A stretch of 39,853 nucleotides of DNA from Lachnospiraceae bacterium (GTDB lineage Bacteria > Bacillota > Clostridia > Lachnospirales > Lachnospiraceae). The notes beneath the pieces were generated by a model. The model was not told the origin of the DNA, searched no databases, and saw only the letters and a program-made list of their open reading frames with translations. The stretch is from NCBI GenBank assembly GCA_016280395.1, contig JAEEGQ010000014.1, positions 1 to 39,853 on the forward strand. Direction: 5' to 3'. This document shows positions 15,282 through 23,426 of this stretch, piece by piece (within the stretch, counting starts at the first letter, position 1; every line of letters begins with the position of its first letter). Made by a program: the position numbers and the translations under genes.

Positions 15282-17528
15282 ATGAAAAAAAGACTTGTGG
15301 CTCTTCTTCTTGTCATAAGTGTGGTGTTTTCATTAGCTGCCTGCGGTAAGCCGAAGGCAACTCCCACAGCTAACCCTTCAACACCTACACCCACTCAGAA
15401 GGCAGGAGAGCCGACGAATGGGGCTACACCTACAGAAGCTCCCGTGATCACAAATGTTCCGAAGACACTGGATGTGGCAGAGCTTAAGTTCACACCCGGC
15501 ACGATCCTCAGAATGGCTTGTGGTTACAACAACGCAAAGACAGGTATCACATTTGATGCAGATACCGCAAAGTCAGGTATCACGCTTGCAAACGGCAAGA
15601 CTTACAATACCGGCGACTTAAAGCCTACCTGGGTTCGCATGGAAGAGCTCTTCGGCATGAAGTTCGAAGACAAGTACCAGGGCAACAGCGCAGGCAACGA
15701 GTTCAAGTATTGGCAGGAAAAGCTTGGCGAAGTTGATATGGTTGCAGGTTCTGCTGCCGTTCTTTCCGAGTACGGTGAAGAAGGCTACCTTGTAAACATT
15801 GCCGAGTTCCTTCAGTATATGCCCAACTTCAAAGCATATCTTGAGTCCAATACCATCGTTCGTCTTTCCATCACAGGAAACACCTCGACAGGCGCTATCT
15901 ACTTCAGCCCTTACTTCGACGGTGTTGACGATATCGAGCGTATGCCTCTTATGCGTACCGACTGGGTTGTAAAGCTTCTTGACGGCGACGGCGAGTTCAC
16001 AGCCGCAAGCAGCAAGGATCTTGCAGCAGCCAAGTATCAGCCTTATATGCCTACAACAGGCACTGTTGAGGTAGAAGTTGTAAGCCTTGACGGCAAGAAG
16101 GTTGAGAAGGTTACAAAGGATTACGGAAAGGCCGGCAACATCGTAAAGGCTATGAACGATAAGCTCGCATCCGGTAAGCTTACAGGCGTTGAAGCAGTCA
16201 ACATGCTCCGTACCTACATCGACACAGCTTACAACGGATACTACGGCAAGAACCGTTCGAACCTCTTCATCGGCCAGAATGCGGCATGGGATGCAGATGA
16301 GCTTGTTGCTCTTCTTCGCTGCGTAGTTGCAAACTCCCAGACACTTAACGGAAAAGATACCATCGAAGGTCTCTTCGCACGTGAAAACGACAACCTTCAG
16401 CGTCAGATCGATATGTTCAGGTTCGCAGGCACACTCTTTGGTGTTCGCGGTCTTGAATCCCGCGCTGATTTCCTGTACTTCGACAACAACGGCGTTCTTC
16501 ACGACGCACGTGCCGAGAAGGATACCTATGCAGCCATCGAGAGACTTCAGGATATGGCAGCAGAAGGCATCATTGCTACTTCCTTCATGAACGGCGAAGC
16601 TGTTAAGACAGAGAACATGCTCAAGGAAGACCTTGGCTTCATGCATTACGACTACAACCAGACACAGACCATCTACAACGAGAACGGCGCACTTGACAGT
16701 GCGAACGGCGAGAAGTACATGGCTGTTATGGTTCCTGTTGCACGCTGGTATGACGGCACAGACGCAAACGGCGTTTACATGAGATTTACCGAGTCCTGGC
16801 GTTCGGTTAAGACCGACGGCTGGGCAATCTCCAAGAGCGGCGTTGATTACAAGGGCGACGGCAAGATGACTGACAAGCTTAAAGCTGCCCTTTCCATCAT
16901 CGACTACGCATACAGCCCCGAAGGACAGATCCTTATGTCCTACGGTCCCGATGAATTCATCAAGAAGAATGCTGACGGTTCTTATGTAACATTCAGCTTC
17001 AACGGCAAGGATATGCCTGTTATCGCAGACGCTACATATGAAGAGCTCTGGAGCAAGGCAAAAGGCAACTACACCAACTATGCGCGTATGTACCTCGGTT
17101 CGACCTTAAGCTTCCTTAAGAGCCAGGCATTTGAGTATCAGTGCACAACAAGAGTAGGCCGTGAAGGCGCAGGCCATATCTCAACAGCTATCGGTCTTGG
17201 CACCATCAAGCACCCGCTCCTTGCAGTAGCAGACAACATGTGGTATACATCCATTCCTACAGTTCTTCCGAACACTACGGAAGAGGCTACCACGATCAAG
17301 GGTCTCAGCGGACTTTCCGACAACTTCAGCGGTTCGAAGGGCAAGTACAACCTTCTTGTTGACCTTATCCAGAAGGGATACTCGGGCAACCAGTTAAAGC
17401 TTGGCAGCGCAGATGCTGTTATCAACGCTGTTAAGACAGACGAGAAGATGAACATCGAGACATTCCTTTACTACAAGCAGGAAGCTTGGACACGTCTTGT
17501 AAATTACTACAATACGCTTAAGAAATAA
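15282..17528 (+). CDS. Extracellular solute-binding lipoprotein of the carbohydrate importer
   Basis: A 748-residue lipoprotein. The signal peptide ends in the lipobox LAAC with C21 as the lipid-modified residue, followed by a Thr/Pro-rich linker (about 24-60) that would span the wall. The remainder is a periplasmic-type binding fold of the LplA/family 1 kind, with motifs such as VDMVAGSAAVLSEYG and MRFTESWRSVKTDGWAISK. Relatives with LplBC-type permeases are usually about 500-560 residues, so this one carries roughly 200 extra. The gene uses mainly CGT/CGC for arginine, unlike its neighbours where AGG/AGA are common, which suggests high expression. AAGGAGG precedes the ATG. It delivers the sugar to the two upstream permeases. 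Confidence 0.9.
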   Translation: MKKRLVALLLVISVVFSLAACGKPKATPTANPSTPTPTQKAGEPTNGATPTEAPVITNVPKTLDVAELKFTPGTILRMACGYNNAKTGITFDADTAKSGITLANGKTYNTGDLKPTWVRMEELFGMKFEDKYQGNSAGNEFKYWQEKLGEVDMVAGSAAVLSEYGEEGYLVNIAEFLQYMPNFKAYLESNTIVRLSITGNTSTGAIYFSPYFDGVDDIERMPLMRTDWVVKLLDGDGEFTAASSKDLAAAKYQPYMPTTGTVEVEVVSLDGKKVEKVTKDYGKAGNIVKAMNDKLASGKLTGVEAVNMLRTYIDTAYNGYYGKNRSNLFIGQNAAWDADELVALLRCVVANSQTLNGKDTIEGLFARENDNLQRQIDMFRFAGTLFGVRGLESRADFLYFDNNGVLHDARAEKDTYAAIERLQDMAAEGIIATSFMNGEAVKTENMLKEDLGFMHYDYNQTQTIYNENGALDSANGEKYMAVMVPVARWYDGTDANGVYMRFTESWRSVKTDGWAISKSGVDYKGDGKMTDKLKAALSIIDYAYSPEGQILMSYGPDEFIKKNADGSYVTFSFNGKDMPVIADATYEELWSKAKGNYTNYARMYLGSTLSFLKSQAFEYQCTTRVGREGAGHISTAIGLGTIKHPLLAVADNMWYTSIPTVLPNTTEEATTIKGLSGLSDNFSGSKGKYNLLVDLIQKGYSGNQLKLGSADAVINAVKTDEKMNIETFLYYKQEAWTRLVNYYNTLKK

Positions 17529-17549
17529 GTATCAGGAGCCGTAAGGCTT

Positions 17550-17585
17550 ATGGGCGCGGGGGCCGAAAGCCCCCGCAGGGCCCAT
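17550..17585 (+). promoter_or_regulatory. Stable hairpin after the binding-protein gene
   Basis: ATGGGC-GCGGGGGC (17550-17563) pairs with GCCCCCGC (17569-17576) and, across a three-base bulge, GCCCAT (17580-17585), with a CGAAA loop. No U-run follows, so it is unlikely to be a terminator. Such hairpins often protect the 3' end of the message of a binding protein and lower expression of what follows. A second hairpin, TCCGGC-AGAA-GCGCCGGA, lies a few bases on. Confidence 0.65.
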
Positions 17586-17642
17586 GTTTCCGGCAGAAGC
17601 GCCGGACGCGTTTTACAGCATTTTTTGCGCACGGAGAACGTT

Positions 17643-18257
17643 ATGTATAAAAAACAGATGCTCTTTCAAAGAATAATATGTTATGTCGTTCTGATCGGCT
17701 CCGCCGTGGTATTTCTTTATTCACTCGGCTTCATGACCGATCTGTATGACGGTCTTCGTCAGGCTGTTCCGGATCCGAAGATCCTTGATTCAAACGATCC
17801 TTCGGGAATGGGGCCTAAGGTTGAAGGCGCACGTCTGCTCTACGATATACAGGGTTTTAACAAGCTCCTTACAAGAGGTGCCATTATTCTTGTGCTCCTT
17901 GCTGTATTTCTCCTTGTAACAAACACCCATACACGCAGACGCTATTATATATCGAATTATATAGCGATAGGGCTTGTTTCTGCCGGTGGCACAGCTTATT
18001 CCGTATGGGCGATCATGGAGATCATGTCCTGGAAAGCAACGTATCAGGCATGGGTCGATTTTGAAAAGCTTGAAAAACTGGCAAAACTCCTTAAATTCGC
18101 GTTTTATGATGCCAACCACACATTCTGGTTCGATCTCGGATATGCCGTGCTCGGCATCTATATAGCACTTCTTGTGCTCCTCGTATTAAACCTTATTTGG
18201 AAAATAAACATGATGAATGCAGAAAAGAAGCTTCTTGCGAGCAGAAAGGAAGCGTGA
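17643..18257 (+). CDS. Unrecognised four-helix membrane protein in importer operon
   Basis: A 204-residue protein with about four hydrophobic segments: near 10-30, 79-97, 106-126 and 163-188. Between the first and second is an extracytoplasmic loop of about 45 residues, and a basic tail ends the protein. I recognise no family. The ATG at 17643 is chosen over the upstream in-frame one at 17550 because that upstream start sits within the strong hairpin, while a CGGAG site precedes 17643. It lies between the binding protein and the first ATPase, and its stop is three bases from the next start. The position implies a role as an accessory subunit of the importer; this is inference. Confidence 0.6.
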   Translation: MYKKQMLFQRIICYVVLIGSAVVFLYSLGFMTDLYDGLRQAVPDPKILDSNDPSGMGPKVEGARLLYDIQGFNKLLTRGAIILVLLAVFLLVTNTHTRRRYYISNYIAIGLVSAGGTAYSVWAIMEIMSWKATYQAWVDFEKLEKLAKLLKFAFYDANHTFWFDLGYAVLGIYIALLVLLVLNLIWKINMMNAEKKLLASRKEA

Positions 18258-18260
18258 CCC

Positions 18261-18743
18261 ATGGACGAAAAAACTATTCGCTTGGACAGGATGCGCTACA
18301 CCAACAACGGAACTTCTTCCGGCTTTGCGCTCCTCGCTATTCTTTTCAATGTATTTTATTTTGTGAGCATATACAGATCGGATGTCGGAACATATTATTA
18401 TTCATGGCTTATCGGCCTTTCGATCATCTATAACCTTGTTTTCATGCTCGTTGTCTTCCTTTGCTCGGAAGGCGTAAAGAGCTACAATTTCAATTATTCG
18501 GTGACCATGATAGTTGTCGGGGTACTGCAGATTTCGAGGATATTCATCATCCCGCTCAAAGCCTCGACCACGATCCTTAAAGTCAACGAGGAAGAGAGGG
18601 CGGCAATGCTGCCGGCCCAGCACCTGCGTGTTGTGATATTCCTGTCGGTTTCTGCGTTTTTCCTTATCGCAGGCGGTATAATCGGCATCATAAAGCACAA
18701 CAAGCTTGAAAGCTACAAAAAGACTCTTGTAAAGACGGCATGA
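18261..18743 (+). CDS. Unrecognised small membrane protein in importer operon
   Basis: A 160-residue protein with about four hydrophobic segments (roughly 20-38, 45-67, 78-98, 122-144), a charged N-terminal tail and a short basic C-terminus. No family recognised. It starts three bases after the preceding membrane protein stops, so the two are probably translated together and may form a complex. It precedes the first MsmX-type ATPase by 54 bp. A weak ribosome site (AGGAAG) overlaps the end of the previous gene. Confidence 0.6.
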   Translation: MDEKTIRLDRMRYTNNGTSSGFALLAILFNVFYFVSIYRSDVGTYYYSWLIGLSIIYNLVFMLVVFLCSEGVKSYNFNYSVTMIVVGVLQISRIFIIPLKASTTILKVNEEERAAMLPAQHLRVVIFLSVSAFFLIAGGIIGIIKHNKLESYKKTLVKTA

Positions 18744-18797
18744 CCCGGTTGTACAGCCGTTTTCCGCATAAATCCCAAATAACTTTCGGAGAAAGAT

Positions 18798-19856
18798 ATG
18801 GCAGAGTTAAAACTTCAACATTTGGATAAGATATATGATAACAACGTCCAGGCCGTGTACGATTTCAACCTTGACGTTGCCGATGGCGAGCTCATTGTTC
18901 TCGTCGGACCTTCCGGATGCGGAAAATCCACCACTCTGCGAATGGTTGCAGGTCTTGAGGATATATCGGCCGGAAGGCTTATCATCGACGGCAAGGATAT
19001 CACAACGATGCCGCCCAAAGACCGCGATATTGCGATGGTATTCCAGAACTACGCACTGTACGCCCATATGACGGTATATGAGAATATGGCGTTTTCACTT
19101 GTGCTCCGCAAGGAGAACAAGAACGTGATACACCAGAAGGTGCTTGCTGCGGCTGAGATCCTTGGTCTTACCGACCAGCTCAACAAAAAGCCCGCACAGC
19201 TTTCCGGCGGTCAGCGCCAACGAGTTGCCATGGGGCGCGCGATCGTGCGTACTCCGAAGGTATTCCTCTTCGATGAACCGCTGTCAAACCTCGACGCAAA
19301 GCTCAGAGGCGCCACAAGGCGCGAGATACTGCTCCTTCATAAGCGCCTTAAAGCGACAATGCTTTACGTAACGCATGATCAGACAGAGGCCCTTACACTT
19401 GCGGACAGGATAGTCTGCATGTCTATGGGACATGTCCAGCAGATCGGTACACCCCTTGAACTGTACGATATGCCGAACAATCTCTTTGTAGCAAGCTTCA
19501 TCGGGCTTCCGCCCATGAATTTCATAGAAGGCCGTATTAAGGACGGAAGGTTCGTTTCCCCGAACCTGTCATTTGCCCTGGATGATGCCCAGAAGACGCT
19601 TCTTGCCGCTTACAGCGATAAAGAGGTTGTTGCGGGAATAAGGCCCGAGCACATATTAAAGGGAAATGATGCGGTATTGAAGGTTACCCTTAACGAGAAT
19701 CTCGGACAGACCACACTTGTACACGGCACGGTGGGCAAACAGAAGCTTACCGCGAAGCTTCGCGAGTGGTGTGATTACGAGCGCGGCGACGAGGTTGGGA
19801 TCACCTTTGAAAATGTGCATTTCTTTGATAAAGAGACCACAAATGCCATAAGATGA
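18798..19856 (+). CDS. Carbohydrate importer ATPase, MsmX/UgpC-type (first)
   Basis: A 352-residue ABC ATPase with an OB-like C-terminal regulatory domain, the layout of MalK/UgpC/MsmX proteins. Walker A is GPSGCGKST (37-45), the Q-loop is VFQNYALYAHM, the signature is LSGGQRQR, Walker B is VFLFDEP with the catalytic glutamate, and the H-loop is YVTHDQTEALTLADR. All catalytic residues are present. It powers sugar uptake by docking onto the EAA loops of the permeases. In the usual LplABC arrangement the ATPase is encoded elsewhere and shared, so a dedicated copy is notable, the more so because a second one lies 1.3 kb on. CGGAG precedes the ATG. Confidence 0.93.
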   Translation: MAELKLQHLDKIYDNNVQAVYDFNLDVADGELIVLVGPSGCGKSTTLRMVAGLEDISAGRLIIDGKDITTMPPKDRDIAMVFQNYALYAHMTVYENMAFSLVLRKENKNVIHQKVLAAAEILGLTDQLNKKPAQLSGGQRQRVAMGRAIVRTPKVFLFDEPLSNLDAKLRGATRREILLLHKRLKATMLYVTHDQTEALTLADRIVCMSMGHVQQIGTPLELYDMPNNLFVASFIGLPPMNFIEGRIKDGRFVSPNLSFALDDAQKTLLAAYSDKEVVAGIRPEHILKGNDAVLKVTLNENLGQTTLVHGTVGKQKLTAKLREWCDYERGDEVGITFENVHFFDKETTNAIR

Positions 19857-19910
19857 TAAAAGGTCATACAATCGTTTGCCGAATTTCTAAACCATAATGG
19901 GAGACTGAAG

Positions 19911-20456
19911 ATGGCTGAATTTTTTAGAAAAAGAATAGTGGCGCTTAAACGCAGACCCTCAAATATCCCGCTTTTCTTCCTTGTTGTCGCGTTTCTGATC
20001 TATTCGCTCAACACAGCGTTCGTTTCGGATACGTCGCTTAAGCTTTACGGAGATAATATGGGACTTGCGGGTTTTGTGACCATGCTTACCTCTATCCTTA
20101 TTTTCGTTGTATATCTCAATGCGTTCCCGAAACGCCAGAAGCCAAAGGTTGCGCTGCTGGTACTGTTTTTCGTGATGCTTGCGATAATAATCGTTGCAGA
20201 CATCTATTACGGCAACACCGTAACGAAGATGCTCTCCATTATTGACGAGAGAGATCCCGCGAACACATTCAGGGATAGCTTCCCGTATATACTTAAATCC
20301 CAGTTCCTTGTATATTTACATGCCGGGGCTGTGGCCTTTGTGGGTATACTTGTGGCGATGCTTCCCGTTTATTCAAAGCTGTTACGCAAGATCAAGACTT
20401 CGATAGACGTTGAAGAGAACTCTCAGATCACGGATATAGATATTTCCGGGGAGTGA
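19911..20456 (+). CDS. Unrecognised membrane protein between the two importer ATPases
   Basis: A 181-residue protein with four hydrophobic segments (about 19-37, 52-69, 79-97, 130-150). The N-terminus is strongly basic, so it should be cytoplasmic. The C-terminal tail is acidic and hydrophilic (VEENSQITDIDISGE). No known family seen. A GGGAG site precedes the ATG. Together with the next gene it mirrors the membrane pair that precedes the first ATPase, so the operon contains a repeated pattern of two small membrane proteins followed by an ATPase. Confidence 0.6.
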   Translation: MAEFFRKRIVALKRRPSNIPLFFLVVAFLIYSLNTAFVSDTSLKLYGDNMGLAGFVTMLTSILIFVVYLNAFPKRQKPKVALLVLFFVMLAIIIVADIYYGNTVTKMLSIIDERDPANTFRDSFPYILKSQFLVYLHAGAVAFVGILVAMLPVYSKLLRKIKTSIDVEENSQITDIDISGE

Positions 20457-20486
20457 TGTACGTACGGTACATTGATCCGTTTGTTT

Positions 20487-21146
20487 ATGGCAAAGAAGAA
20501 GAAAAACAATGCCGCTGTTCCTGAAGAACACGGAAAGAGCACGGCGGATTACTATAAACTGAATAGCGATGCGGTTGACAGGCTCGTTAACGCAAATGCC
20601 GAAAACGCGCCTGAGGTCTCACAAAAGGAGATAGAAAAAGTGGCGGGGAAGAAGAGGCTTCGCATCCCTTTCCCGGTAAAGGCCGTTTTTATCAAGTTCT
20701 GGTTTGCCGGCGCCACCTGCTTTTTCTTCTACTTCGGGCTTGGAGCCGTGCTGCAGCAGACAGACCTTCTGTTTGCGCTTGCGGTGGCTCTCGGTGCAAT
20801 AAAGAACCTTCTTGAGAACAATATCTTAAGGTTCATGGAACGTACCGAAGGCGAGAGCAGGCAGTTCATGCTTGTGGAATACAAGCAGTTCTGGGGGCTT
20901 TTCCTTGATGTTATGTACGGATTTCTGCTCCTTGGCGTGACAATGTATGTTTACAACCTGATCGCGCTCGCGATCGCTGCTGCGGCCGGGAATGAAGCGG
21001 TAGCCGGGTTCGGAGTTGAGCCGCTTTTGTTCGGTGTCATTGTTACCGCGGCGGATATGCTTTTCATATCGATAAAGAATCTGATAAAAAAGATAATCAA
21101 TGATGCAAAGAGTTCGGCATCCCAAGGGACTGTCCGGAAAAAATAA
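20487..21146 (+). CDS. Unrecognised membrane protein preceding second importer ATPase
   Basis: A 219-residue protein. The first 60 or so residues are hydrophilic, beginning MAKKKKN and rich in Lys, Glu and Asn. Then come four hydrophobic segments at about 73-92, 98-112, 138-160 and 178-197, and a basic tail. No family recognised. The start is uncertain: the ATG at 20487 has no clear ribosome site, while a TTG at 20472 in the same frame lies 18 bases from GGGGAG. The gene ends 11 bp before the second ATPase, which suggests tight coupling with it. Confidence 0.58.
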   Translation: MAKKKKNNAAVPEEHGKSTADYYKLNSDAVDRLVNANAENAPEVSQKEIEKVAGKKRLRIPFPVKAVFIKFWFAGATCFFFYFGLGAVLQQTDLLFALAVALGAIKNLLENNILRFMERTEGESRQFMLVEYKQFWGLFLDVMYGFLLLGVTMYVYNLIALAIAAAAGNEAVAGFGVEPLLFGVIVTAADMLFISIKNLIKKIINDAKSSASQGTVRKK

Positions 21147-21157
21147 GGGAGATTGCG

Positions 21158-22252
21158 ATGGCATACCTCACATTCAAAGACATCAACAAAATTTATCCCA
21201 ACGGTTTCCATGCCGTACACAACTTCAATCTTGAAGTTGAGAAGGGCGAATTCATAGTATTTGTCGGGCCTTCGGGCTGTGGCAAATCCACTACGCTGCG
21301 CATGGTTGCGGGACTTGAAAATATAAGCTCCGGTGAATTCCTTATCGAGGGTACGAGAGTTAATGAAAAAGGACCGCGTGAGCGAGGCATCGCCATGGTC
21401 TTCCAGAGCTATGCGCTTTATCCGCATATGTCTGTTTATGACAACCTGGCATTCGGCCTTACTTTACAGGGAGTGGATGAGGATGTTATCGAGCAGAAGG
21501 TTATGAAGACCGCAAAGATCCTTGGCCTTACTGAGTATCTTGACAGAAAGCCGAGAGCGCTTTCCGGCGGACAGCGCCAGCGTGTTGCGGTTGGCCGTGC
21601 CATCATCCGTAAAGTGGGCGTTTTCCTTATGGACGAGCCTCTGTCAAACCTCGATGCAAAGCAGCGTGTTACAATGCGTTCCGAAATAACGCAGATACAC
21701 CGTGAGACAGGCGCAACGACCATCTACGTTACACACGACCAGACAGAGGCCATGACAATGGCGGACAGGATCGTTGTAATGAAGGAGGGCTATGTACAGC
21801 AGGTAGGAACGCCGTACGATCTTTACTTTAACCCCGTAAATGTATTCGTGGCGGGCTTTATCGGTGAGCCGCCCATGAACTTTGTAAAGGGGACCGTGAC
21901 AAACGGAAGCCTTAAGATCGGAAAGACCGATGTGGCCTTGTCTTCAGTTGTCAGCGAAAAGACAGCTGCAGCCTACGAAGGGAAGGAAGTCTGCTTCGGA
22001 TTCAGACCCGAGCATGCCGTACTTGTCAAGGATAAAGCTGTCCCGGATGCAATAGAGTTTTCCTGCGTTGTTGAGCTTACAGAGCTCCTTGGCGACAACA
22101 CGAACGTATATATTGATATAGACGGTATAAACCTTATACTTAAGATAGATCCCCATGATACTCCGAAGATCGATTCGGAGCTGAAGTTTGCGGTACCGAA
22201 AGGTTCCGTATATCTCTTTGACGGGGAGACCGAAGCAAGGATCCTGCAATGA
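21158..22252 (+). CDS. Carbohydrate importer ATPase, MsmX/UgpC-type (second)
   Basis: A 364-residue ABC ATPase of the MalK/UgpC/MsmX kind. Walker A is GPSGCGKST (37-45), the Q-loop VFQSYALYPHM, the signature LSGGQRQR, Walker B VFLMDEP, and the H-loop YVTHDQTEAMTMADR; a TOBE-like regulatory domain fills the C-terminal third. All catalytic residues are intact, so neither ATPase of the operon looks like a decayed copy. Motif wording differs throughout from the first copy, so the pair is not a recent duplication. The two may form a heterodimer, serve alternative complexes, or one may serve other importers. It is the last gene before a strong terminator. AAGGGAG precedes the ATG. Confidence 0.93.
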   Translation: MAYLTFKDINKIYPNGFHAVHNFNLEVEKGEFIVFVGPSGCGKSTTLRMVAGLENISSGEFLIEGTRVNEKGPRERGIAMVFQSYALYPHMSVYDNLAFGLTLQGVDEDVIEQKVMKTAKILGLTEYLDRKPRALSGGQRQRVAVGRAIIRKVGVFLMDEPLSNLDAKQRVTMRSEITQIHRETGATTIYVTHDQTEAMTMADRIVVMKEGYVQQVGTPYDLYFNPVNVFVAGFIGEPPMNFVKGTVTNGSLKIGKTDVALSSVVSEKTAAAYEGKEVCFGFRPEHAVLVKDKAVPDAIEFSCVVELTELLGDNTNVYIDIDGINLILKIDPHDTPKIDSELKFAVPKGSVYLFDGETEARILQ

Positions 22253-22269
22253 TCAACATTTCTCCTATG

Positions 22270-22300
22270 GGCCGCATCTTTTGATGCGGCTCTTATTTTG
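22270..22300 (+). terminator. Terminator of the importer operon
   Basis: A perfect 8-bp stem GCCGCATC (22271-22278) with GATGCGGC (22283-22290), TTTT loop, then TCTTATTTT. It lies 18 bases after the second ATPase gene. Confidence 0.92.
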
Positions 22301-22305
22301 TGCGT

Positions 22306-22565
22306 CAGTGGGGGCGTTTCGCGGTGTCCCGGTCTGTATGCCGTCGGGATGCCCCGCAGCACGGGCACGAGCGAGGCTTCCGTAGGGAGTCGCAAGTTCG
22401 CTACGGATGCGACGCGCGTTCCGCGAAGCGGACGAGGGCTATGCCCCGAGAGCGCCAAAGCATCCGCAATAAGCGACTTGCGACGAGTAGGAAACGAGCC
22501 GTAGTGCAAGGCGGCATCCCGACGGCATACAGACCGGGACACCGCGAATTGCCCTCGCCGACTCA
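22306..22565. repeat. Palindromic intergenic repeat, family B, with 36-bp perfect arms
   Basis: The arms 22318-22353 and 22513-22548 are exact reverse complements over 36 bases. Partial matching continues outward (GGGC/GCCC) to about 22306 and 22565. The 160-bp interior holds further nested dyads, for example GAGTCGCAAGT (22388 region) with ACTTGCGAC (22476 region). The interior does not share the CTTARCGAATGCAAGC core of the other repeats, so it is a separate family with the same architecture. The short reading frames in it are by-products of the repeat. It sits between a terminator and the next promoter. Confidence 0.85.
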
Positions 22566-22579
22566 CTTATTCGCACTGA

Positions 22580-22608
22580 TTGACATTTTTTGCGGGGATT
22601 GATATACT
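22580..22608 (+). promoter_or_regulatory. Promoter for plsC and following genes
   Basis: TTGACA (22580-22585), a 17-base spacer and TATACT (22603-22608), one mismatch from consensus. It lies about 30 bases beyond the arm of the palindromic repeat and about 48 bases before the plsC ATG. Confidence 0.85.
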
Positions 22609-22655
22609 GTCTCTAATGCGTTTGCAAATAGGAAACCGTACTTCCGGAGAGTAAA

Positions 22656-23426
22656 ATGGAAATAGTCTTAAAAATCGTGTTATACGTGCTTGGCGGGTTA
22701 TTTGGCCTTGCGCTGCTATATCTTGCATTTCTTGCGGTCTGCGCCTACTGCTTTGTGGATCCGAAGAAGGAATATCTGAAGAACAGCCGCTTTTACAGAA
22801 GGCTGCTGTACGATCCGACCTCGATAGCGCTGTTTTTCGCAAGGGTCCGGATAAAGGTCACGGGTCTTGAAAAGATGCCGGAAGGCCGTTTTGTGATAGT
22901 CAGCAACCACCGTTCGAACTTTGACCCGATAGTGACCTGGCACGTGCTTGAAAAGTACGATATCGCGTACATTTCAAAATTTGAGAACTTCAAGGTGCCC
23001 ATATGGGGAAGGATAATCAGAAAATGCTGTTTCCTCGGAATAAACAGAACAGATGCAAGGGAAGGTCTTAAAACGATAATAAAGGCGGTAAAGCTCTTGA
23101 AAGAAAAAGAGGTCTCCATAGGGATCTACCCCGAGGGGACAAGGAGCAAAAACTGCAGGCTTTCCGAGTTCCATGCGGGAAGCTTCAAGACGGCACAGCA
23201 GGCCGGAGTTCCCGTTGTTGTGGTCACGGTACAGGGAACGGAGCTCATCCACAGGCATTTTCCCTTAAAGAGCACGACGGTAAAACTGGATATACTTGAT
23301 GTGATCCCGGCGGATGAGGTGAAAGCAACAAAGACCTCAGAGCTTTCGGAAAGGGTAAAGAAAATCATGGCAGACAACCTGCCTGAAGAAAACGAAAAAA
23401 GAGAAGGGGACGGGGAAGAAAAATGA
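22656..23426 (+). CDS. plsC: 1-acyl-sn-glycerol-3-phosphate acyltransferase
   Basis: A 256-residue acyltransferase that adds the second acyl chain to lysophosphatidate to make phosphatidate. It starts with a membrane anchor (residues about 5-32). The catalytic HxxxxD motif is NHRSNFD with H85 and D90, and the phosphate-binding EGTRSK motif starts at E160. Its length fits the PlsC family. The stop codon overlaps the start of the following lipid-kinase-family gene (ATGA), so both enzymes of phosphatidate metabolism are translated together. CGGAG precedes the ATG. The lysine/glutamate-rich tail is probably disordered. Confidence 0.93.
   Translation: MEIVLKIVLYVLGGLFGLALLYLAFLAVCAYCFVDPKKEYLKNSRFYRRLLYDPTSIALFFARVRIKVTGLEKMPEGRFVIVSNHRSNFDPIVTWHVLEKYDIAYISKFENFKVPIWGRIIRKCCFLGINRTDAREGLKTIIKAVKLLKEKEVSIGIYPEGTRSKNCRLSEFHAGSFKTAQQAGVPVVVVTVQGTELIHRHFPLKSTTVKLDILDVIPADEVKATKTSELSERVKKIMADNLPEENEKREGDGEEK

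Noticed and set aside
15618-16646. 342-codon open frame on the minus strand
   Set aside because: It is the antisense of the binding-protein gene. Strong codon bias in that gene avoids stops on the other strand; the translation is Cys/Val-rich without any family motif.
22298-22602. Short plus-strand reading frames with shared peptide pieces
   Set aside because: They follow the arms and core of the palindrome and have no start signals.
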